Under the pieces are notes generated by a model that saw nothing but the letters and a program-made list of their open reading frames with translations, searched no databases and was not told the origin of the DNA. From an uncultured Synergistia bacterium (GTDB lineage Bacteria; Eremiobacterota; SpSt-956; JAKJGF01): a stretch of DNA of 11,366 nucleotides. The position numbers were made by a program, and so were the translations under genes. The stretch lies in the NCBI GenBank assembly GCA_937888925.1, contig CALARM010000802.1, positions 1 to 11,366 on the forward strand, read 5' to 3'. Each line of letters opens with the position of its first letter. The first letter of the stretch is position 1. This document shows, in pieces, positions 6,874 through 11,366 of this stretch.

Positions 6874-7016
6874 CTTTTTTGGCTCATACAAAAATTTACC
6901 TTGCAATAAATTCCTTAACTTCTACAACATTACTCAGAGGCAATTCCCAGAAGGTAGCCTGAATAGAATTTCCTGTATCTGACAGTTCCACATTAAAAAT
7001 CCTTTCCCAGCTTTTT
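6874..7016. repeat. 143-bp direct repeat, copy B
   Basis: Partner of 96-238, in the same orientation, with no gaps. Identity stops abruptly after the AGCTTTTT at 7009-7016, and fades on the other side after the CTTTTTT run at 6874-6880. Together the copies enclose the whole minus-strand defence island. Confidence 0.85.
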
Positions 7017-7036
7017 CCCGTCTTTGCAACTTCTTT
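6896..7036 (-). pseudogene. C-terminal remnant of a DUF3841-like gene (right copy)
   Basis: The minus strand is open for 46 codons between an in-frame stop at 7037-7039 and TAA at 6896-6898. It reads KSWERIFNVELSDTGNSIQA, then TFWELPLSNV and VEVKEFIAR, nearly the same as the left copy. Upstream of 7016 the two copies no longer match. There the sequence continues in a different frame as EIFKKNYDIIISEEMLK (about 7035-7085), separated by an A-run (7034-7038 region) that could hide a frameshift. That upstream piece looks more like a strand-helix of a PIN-type toxin than DUF3841, so this may be a junction of two gene remnants. No start codon or ribosome site is present. Confidence 0.5.
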
Positions 7037-7131
7037 TTAACATTTCTTCTGAAATTATTATATCATAATTTTTTTAAATATTTCAGGGATAGCAGGAATT
7101 TTGTGATATTACATTTTCCGTTACTATGAAG

Positions 7132-7151
7132 TATAATATATTAAAGAGGTG
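7132..7151 (+). promoter_or_regulatory. -10 box and ribosome binding site of the Uma2 gene
   Basis: A perfect TATAAT lies at 7132-7137. AAGAGGTG (7144-7151) follows, 7 nt before the ATG at 7159. The -35 region about 17 bases upstream (TTACAT, 7109-7114) is weak. If this -10 is used, the 5' leader is very short, about 15 nt. Confidence 0.45.
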
Positions 7152-7158
7152 ATTTCAT

Positions 7159-7749
7159 ATGAAGCGAAATCTGGCAGTAAAAGAAGAACAAACATTTACT
7201 TATGAGGACTATCTGACCTGGCCGGAAGATGAAAGATGGCAGATAATAAATGGAATAGCATATAATATGAGTCCCGCCCCTGATTTAGATCATCAAACGA
7301 TTTCAGGAGAGTTACACAGACAATTTGCTAATTATTTACTGGACAAAACATGCAGGGTATTTGCATCTCCGGTAGATATAATTTTTCCGGCATCAGGACA
7401 GGATATAAAGAAAACTAAAGATGTTGTTCAGCCGGATATAATCGTTGTCTGCGATCATAAGAAATTATATGAGAGAAAAAGATGTATTGGCGCACCGGAC
7501 CTGGCAATAGAAATACTATCTCCTTCTACGGCATATATTGATATGAAAGAAAAAAGACATTTATATGAACGTGAAGGTGTTAGAGAATACTGGATAGTTG
7601 ACCCTGTTCATAAAACAGTACAGACCTATATACTGGATGGTAATCAATATAAAGTTCCTGAAGTATATTCTCTGGAAGATAAAATTAAAGTAAGTATATT
7701 ACCGGAACTGGAGATTGATTTAGCTCTCGTATTTAAAGAGTACTTTTAA
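7159..7749 (+). CDS. Uma2-family (DUF820) PD-(D/E)xK nuclease
   Basis: A 196-residue member of the Uma2 family, predicted PD-(D/E)xK-fold nucleases that are often present in many copies and whose biological target is not established. Visible family marks in order: FTYEDYLTWPEDERWQIING near 13-32, followed by YNMSPAP; VVQPDIIVV with D93; PDLAIEILSPST with E118 (113-124); D128 and K130/K132 in DMKEKRHLY; and GVREYWIVDP. These match the conserved core, and the length is normal. The start is fixed by a strong AAGAGGTG site. It is the first plus-strand gene, divergent from the defence island, and a D12 methyltransferase follows 56 nt downstream, probably on the same transcript. Whether the two act together is not shown. 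Confidence 0.9.
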   Translation: MKRNLAVKEEQTFTYEDYLTWPEDERWQIINGIAYNMSPAPDLDHQTISGELHRQFANYLLDKTCRVFASPVDIIFPASGQDIKKTKDVVQPDIIVVCDHKKLYERKRCIGAPDLAIEILSPSTAYIDMKEKRHLYEREGVREYWIVDPVHKTVQTYILDGNQYKVPEVYSLEDKIKVSILPELEIDLALVFKEYF

Positions 7750-7805
7750 AGAATTAACGTCCTGTGAAATAATCTGATAAAAAATCACTTCAATAATAAA
7801 TAATA

Positions 7806-8855
7806 ATGAGAATAAAGTCATCAAATCAAATTCATCTGTTCCCTTCTACACGATACCAGGGAAGCAAGCTAAAACTTGTGACATGGATTGAAGAAAGCCT
7901 GAAAGATTTAAATTTTCATACAGTCCTTGACGGATTTTCCGGCACAGGAAGTGTTTCCTGCATGTTCAAATCCCTGGGGAAACAGGTCACATCCAATGAC
8001 ATATTAAAATTCAATTTTCACACAGGACTTGCCCTCATTGAAAATGACTCTGTAAAAATCTCAGATAATGAAATAGATTTTTTATTAAAAAGACATAGTT
8101 CTATAAAATATCCGGCTTTTATCTGTGAAACCTTTAAAGATATTTATTTTACAGATGAAGAAAACCTTTGGATTGATACTGTGAGAGAAAACATAAATCA
8201 TCTGGATAACATATATAAAAAATCCCTTGCCTTATTTGCCCTCTTTCAATCCTGTATCATCAAAAGACCTTTCAATCTATTCCACAGGAAAAACCTTTAT
8301 ATAAGGCTCTCCGATGTAAAAAGAAATTTCGGGAATAAAACAACCTGGGATACCCCCTTTGAAGTGCATTTCAAAAAATTCATAGAAGAAGGCAACAGAG
8401 CGGTTTTTTCAAATGGTCAGAAAAACAGAGCTTTAAACATGGATATATTTGATATAGACGAACATTTTGATCTTGTCTATATAGATACTCCCTATATATC
8501 CGGGAAAGGTATCGGTGTGGATTACCTGGATTTCTATCATTTCCTGGAAGGACTGGTTAATTATTCTTCCTGGCACGACTTGATTGATTATAAGTCAAAG
8601 CACAGAAAGCTTAAAGGGAAGGAAAATATATGGGGCAATAAAAATGAGATAGACAGAGCTTTTGACAGATTATTCGATAAATTTAAAGAAAGTATTCTCG
8701 TTGTATCCTACCGTTCAGACGGCATTCCATCAATTGAAGAACTGAAAAATTTATTAAAAAAATATAAATCTCATGTAGAGGAAATAAGACATAAAAACTA
8801 TAAATATGTATTGAGCCACAGTAAATCAGAAGAAGTTTTATTAACAGGTATTTAG
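7806..8855 (+). CDS. D12-class N6-adenine DNA methyltransferase, DTPY variant
   Basis: A 349-residue adenine methyltransferase of the Dam-like MethyltransfD12 family. Motif X is RYQGSK (16-21), motif I is LDGFSGTGSV (41-50) for S-adenosylmethionine binding, and the acidic turn of the next strand is SND (63-65). The catalytic motif IV reads YIDTPY (225-230), with threonine where most members have DPPY. From memory a subfamily sharing YIDTPYIS and a downstream GVDYLDFYHFLEGL region exists, so the protein is probably active rather than decayed. I see no good ribosome site before ATG 7806, and an in-frame stop at 7797-7799 prevents extension. It may depend on translation of the upstream Uma2 gene. 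No restriction endonuclease is adjacent unless the Uma2 protein serves, so it may be a solitary methylase. Confidence 0.87.
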   Translation: MRIKSSNQIHLFPSTRYQGSKLKLVTWIEESLKDLNFHTVLDGFSGTGSVSCMFKSLGKQVTSNDILKFNFHTGLALIENDSVKISDNEIDFLLKRHSSIKYPAFICETFKDIYFTDEENLWIDTVRENINHLDNIYKKSLALFALFQSCIIKRPFNLFHRKNLYIRLSDVKRNFGNKTTWDTPFEVHFKKFIEEGNRAVFSNGQKNRALNMDIFDIDEHFDLVYIDTPYISGKGIGVDYLDFYHFLEGLVNYSSWHDLIDYKSKHRKLKGKENIWGNKNEIDRAFDRLFDKFKESILVVSYRSDGIPSIEELKNLLKKYKSHVEEIRHKNYKYVLSHSKSEEVLLTGI

Positions 8856-8858
8856 ATA

Positions 8859-9044
8859 TCATTCTGACATAATTTCATCCATTTTTTTCTTCCAGTATAG
8901 GAGATTTTCAGAGGCAAATTGCCAGTCCATAAAATCATCTTCCCATTCAAAATTTTCTTCCTCATCCAGAGGGCTTAATTTTAACAGATAGAAGAGCCAT
9001 ATGGAAAAATATCTTACCCGGTTTTCCTGATTCTTTTGATATTT
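8859..9044 (-). pseudogene. Acidic, tryptophan-rich open segment, likely part of a frameshifted small gene
   Basis: The minus strand is open for 61 codons between a stop at 9045-9047 and TGA at 8859-8861. The reading is protein-like: RYFSIWLFYLLKLSPLDEEE, then NFEWEDDFMDWQF and LLYWKKKMDEIMSE. There is no ATG before the 39th codon and no ribosome site. It overlaps the end of the small basic ORF (9014-9157) in another frame. A frameshift within 9014-9044 would join the two into one protein of about 100 residues. I recognise no family. It may be a broken gene, a sequencing error, or a coincidental open frame in AT-rich DNA. Confidence 0.35.
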
Positions 9045-9157
9045 TTAATCATTTTTTCTTTCTGGCTTTCACATCTCTTTTTCATTATTTCACTGCACGG
9101 TATATCTTTCTGTTTTTTTCTATCCTTTCTTCCCTGTTTCTTTTCTGCATCGGCCAT
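9014..9157 (-). CDS. Small basic protein of 47 residues, function unknown
   Basis: The protein begins MADAEKKQGRKDRKKQKDIP and is lysine/arginine-rich throughout, with two cysteines (CSEIMKKRC). No family is recognised. I chose ATG 9157 because AGAGGTG (9167-9173) directly follows the WYL gene's stop codon and lies 9 nt upstream. A longer reading from 9217 would overlap the WYL gene and lacks such a site. The 16-nt gap makes it the last member of the WYL operon. It may be only the front part of a longer, frameshifted gene that continues in 8859-9044. Nucleic-acid binding is a guess from charge alone. Confidence 0.45.
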   Translation of the reverse strand: MADAEKKQGRKDRKKQKDIPCSEIMKKRCESQKEKMIKNIKRIRKTG

Positions 9158-9173
9158 TATAGCGTTCACCTCT

Positions 9174-10154
9174 TTATAATACAGTCTTTCCACAACTCCT
9201 ATAAATCTCCAGAACATGTTCCGCTTCTTTTATCATATATTGCCTGAGTTCTTCCGGCTCCAGAACTTTCACACTGGAGCCGAAACTTCCCAGCCATATG
9301 GAAAATTCTTTCCAGTCACCAAGGGTAACGGAATATATAATTGAGCCGTCCGGTAACTCTTCTATTTTCTGGCTGTGATGCCTTTTACCTGATTTGACTA
9401 TACGTGCTGCGGAGCCGGAGAATTTTACTTTAATATCTATCTTCTTATCCCCTGTTTTAAAGAGTTCCCATGAGCCGGCAAAATAATCTTCCAGGGAAAA
9501 ATGGTCAGGCATTTCATAGGTTTCACCGGTAAATTTCAGGGATTTTATACGATCAAGTTTAAAATTTCTTACATCCTTACGGAGATGGCAGTAACCGACG
9601 CTGTACCAGCCATGTCTTCTGAAAAACACCACATAGGGATCATATTTTCTTTCCGTAATATCATTTCTTTCCATTGAATAATATTCCATTAAAAGGGTCT
9701 GTCTTTTTTCCATGCCTTCTTCCAGAAGTTCAAAAATTTCCTGTTCAAAAGGATAATAGCTCCTTACATCCATTTCCACTTTATTCTCAATGATATCCCG
9801 GTAATCAGGTCTGGAACGTAATATGGATGTGAAAAATTTTTCTCTGATGGAATGTACTTCTTTTATATAGGGATAACTTTCCTGTTTTTCAGGCACTTCC
9901 AGAAGAGATAGCATGGCAAGCAATTCTCTTGAGGTAAATTCAAAAGAAGGGAAAAACTTGAAATTATTTGAAATCCTTATGCCGTTGTCCAGATATACAG
10001 GTATGCCTGAAAGACTCAGTTCTTCAATATCACGGTAAATGGTTCTTCTCGATACTCCGAAGTCCCTTGAAAGCTCTGTGACACTTAATTTACCTGTTTC
10101 AGAGAGAGAAGAAAGTCTTTTGAGAAGGTTTATAATTCTTTCCGGTGTATCCAT
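9174..10154 (-). CDS. WYL-domain transcriptional regulator (YafY type)
   Basis: A 326-residue regulator. The N-terminus is a winged helix-turn-helix, with the recognition helix in VSRRTIYRDIEEL (34-46). A WYL domain spans roughly 140-225 with GWYSVGYC (182-189), where the eponymous triad reads W183-Y184-S185, and R195-x-F-x-x-D200-R201, the basic ligand-pocket segment. A C-terminal WCX-like region follows, containing SGSAARIVKSG and GSFGSSVKVLEP. WYL regulators bind nucleic-acid or nucleotide ligands, and many repress defence loci (BrxR and CapW are examples). AAAGGA (5 nt before ATG 10154) supports the start. It lies 72 nt after a D12 methyltransferase on the same strand and before a small basic ORF. 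Control of its neighbours or of the island is inferred only. Confidence 0.93.
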   Translation of the reverse strand: MDTPERIINLLKRLSSLSETGKLSVTELSRDFGVSRRTIYRDIEELSLSGIPVYLDNGIRISNNFKFFPSFEFTSRELLAMLSLLEVPEKQESYPYIKEVHSIREKFFTSILRSRPDYRDIIENKVEMDVRSYYPFEQEIFELLEEGMEKRQTLLMEYYSMERNDITERKYDPYVVFFRRHGWYSVGYCHLRKDVRNFKLDRIKSLKFTGETYEMPDHFSLEDYFAGSWELFKTGDKKIDIKVKFSGSAARIVKSGKRHHSQKIEELPDGSIIYSVTLGDWKEFSIWLGSFGSSVKVLEPEELRQYMIKEAEHVLEIYRSCGKTVL

Positions 10155-10210
10155 AAAATTCCTTTCTTAATTCTAAAGGCCATACCCCATCAGGTAGGAG
10201 CTATTACTCC

Positions 10211-10238
10211 CGTCACGCGTTACGCCTTACCCGTCACG
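10211..10238. repeat. Array of four phased 7-bp repeats
   Basis: Four contiguous heptamers on the plus strand: CGTCACG, CGTTACG, CCTTACC and CGTCACG. The consensus is C-[GC]-T-[CT]-A-C-[GC], and the first and last units are identical. It is strikingly GC-rich against AT-rich surroundings. On the minus strand it contains the last codons (N-R-D-G) and the TAA stop of the methyltransferase, so the array appears to have replaced that gene's original 3' end. It resembles the dispersed short tandem heptamer repeats known from several bacterial genomes. Confidence 0.6.
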
Positions 10239-11366
10239 ATTCAGAATATTTGTAATTATAAGATGATTGACATATCTGTCGTTTCTTCCCCTTACATTAT
10301 AAGTATATTGCTTGTCGAAATTTAACATTCTTATAGCTTTTTTACCGCTGTAAAGATCGGAAATAAAAGGTGTGTCTTTTATTATCAGGATAAATTTTGC
10401 TGAAGCAGTGTATAAAAACTCCGCCAGTCTTTCCTGATCTGACCGGCTGAAAGATCTGCTTTCATAATCGGAGAAATCACTGTCATACGGAGGATCGAGA
10501 AAGATAAAATCTTCTTTTCCCGGCTTTATCATGGTTAAAAACTCCAGAAAATCAAGATTGTAAATTTCCGTATTACGAAATAATTCAATCACATCGGGAC
10601 TGAAGAGATTATCTATCTTTCTCTTAAAATTCTTTTTATTATAGGCAATGCCTCCGTAAGGAATGTTAAATTCACCCTTCGAATTATACCGGAACATTGA
10701 GCCGTAACAGTATTCTCTTATAAAATAAAAATTTGCAGTCTTTTCTTCTCCAGCAAGTTTTTTGGAATGATTTCTGTTCAGAATAATGTCATTATAGATA
10801 TTTCTGAAATGCATGTAAAAACCGCTTCTGAAGCCTGTTTCTATATTATCTCTCAGGTCTTTTTCTGATAAATATGACTGACTTTTTATTTCCAGTTCTT
10901 TCATTCTTCCCAGTTTATCAACTAAATTCTCTCTTATCTCTTTCAGTAATTCACCGTTACTCAGAGTAAATTTTTCATCGAATAATTTATTAAAAAGATC
11001 TGTGCCGGAATTTAAGATATCATTAACAGCAGCAGTTAAAATATTTTTGCTAAACGTGTTAATTCTGTATTCCATATAGGTTTTTTGAATTTTATCATAT
11101 AAGAAATTTATATAGCCGGAGAGAGATGTCCAGTGGTGTTCGTAGTCAGAAATAGCTTTCTTAAAATCCTTATTATCGGATTTAATAAGGGTATAGAAAT
11201 ATATTAAATCTTGAGAAATGTCATTTATCAGAGCACAGGAAGGTCTTAAATGAAAAAAAATAGCCCCTCCGCCAAAAAACGGTTCTATATACCTGGTACA
11301 GGCAGGTATAAGACTGTCTATATATTTATATTCTCTTCTTTTTCCTCCCGGCCATTTAATAAGAGG
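10227..11366 (-). CDS. D12-class N6-adenine DNA methyltransferase (5' end beyond window)
   Basis: A second Dam-like adenine methyltransferase. The frame stays open to the right edge, giving 379 visible residues. The first ATG inside (11075) is internal: the 97 codons before it encode motif X KWPGGK (residues 4-9 of the visible part) and motif I IEPFFGGGAIFF (27-38), both essential. Motif IV is canonical DPPY at 291-294. The segment MFRYNSKGEFNIPYGG before it is typical of D12 enzymes, where it contributes to DNA recognition. Probably only a few N-terminal residues are missing. Total length near 385 is longer than the ~280 of Dam, the extra lying in the target-recognition part. The stop lies inside a heptamer repeat array. 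The WYL gene follows on the same strand. The target sequence is unknown. Confidence 0.92.
   Translation of the reverse strand, partial: PLIKWPGGKRREYKYIDSLIPACTRYIEPFFGGGAIFFHLRPSCALINDISQDLIYFYTLIKSDNKDFKKAISDYEHHWTSLSGYINFLYDKIQKTYMEYRINTFSKNILTAAVNDILNSGTDLFNKLFDEKFTLSNGELLKEIRENLVDKLGRMKELEIKSQSYLSEKDLRDNIETGFRSGFYMHFRNIYNDIILNRNHSKKLAGEEKTANFYFIREYCYGSMFRYNSKGEFNIPYGGIAYNKKNFKRKIDNLFSPDVIELFRNTEIYNLDFLEFLTMIKPGKEDFIFLDPPYDSDFSDYESRSFSRSDQERLAEFLYTASAKFILIIKDTPFISDLYSGKKAIRMLNFDKQYTYNVRGRNDRYVNHLIITNILNRDG

Noticed and set aside
6870..6890. A small hairpin (AGCC, A-run, GGGCT on the minus strand) as a terminator.
   Set aside because: The stem is only 4-5 bp and no U-run follows on either strand.
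96..7016. The two flanking direct repeats as attachment sites of an integrative element.
   Set aside because: They are 143 bp, about 88% identical and protein-coding, and no integrase or recombinase gene lies between them. Gene-tail remnants explain them better.
10195..10212. GGAG-CTATTA-CTCC inverted repeat upstream of the WYL gene as a terminator or operator.
   Set aside because: A 4-bp stem is easily chance, and there is no T-run. The neighbouring heptamer array explains the odd composition better.
1..11366. CRISPR array expected beside the CARF genes.
   Set aside because: No regularly spaced direct repeats were seen anywhere. The only repeats are the two gene tails and a single 28-bp heptamer array.

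Overview
The window comes from an AT-rich bacterium whose genes mostly have strong Shine-Dalgarno sequences (AGAGGTG, AAAGGAGA, GGAGGG). The protein set (Uma2 nuclease, WYL regulator, type III CRISPR-type CARF proteins, many toxin-antitoxin pieces) suits an anaerobic spirochaete or a clostridium-like Bacillota. The sequence alone does not decide between them. I see no rRNA, tRNA, CRISPR array or type III effector (Cas10/Csm/Cmr) genes.

The left two thirds (about 118-6830) is one co-oriented minus-strand defence island. Read 5'->3' on that strand it holds: a nucleotidyltransferase/HEPN toxin-antitoxin pair; a UPF0175 antitoxin followed by a PIN-type toxin gutted by an internal deletion; two CARF-domain genes, one APE2256-type with an unassigned, possibly RelE-like C-terminus and one TIGR02710-type CARF-HEPN ribonuclease; and a XamI-type restriction endonuclease whose stop codon lies 1 nt before the start of an Eco57I/TaqI-type adenine methyltransferase. 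The restriction-modification pair has a good promoter with a 16-bp palindrome filling the -35/-10 spacer.

The island is bracketed by two 143-bp direct repeats (96-238 and 6874-7016, about 88% identical). Each encodes, in frame, the last ~40 codons of the same DUF3841-like protein. They are decayed gene tails, so the 6.8-kb block could have arisen by duplication or been inserted by homologous recombination, and could be lost the same way.

The right third starts with a plus-strand pair, a Uma2 nuclease and a D12-class adenine methyltransferase with an unusual DTPY motif. It is followed by a convergent minus-strand set: a second D12 methyltransferase that runs off the right edge, a WYL-domain regulator, and a small basic ORF followed in another frame by an acidic open segment, possibly one broken gene. 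A GC-rich array of four phased 7-bp repeats contains the stop codon of the edge methyltransferase.

Taken together this is a mosaic of nucleic-acid-targeting defence modules: DNA cleavage and methylation, cyclic-oligoadenylate-responsive RNases, and toxin-antitoxins. Several modules show decay. The least understood parts are the CARF pair without a visible CRISPR effector, the CARF protein's C-terminal domain, and the repeat-bracketed layout.
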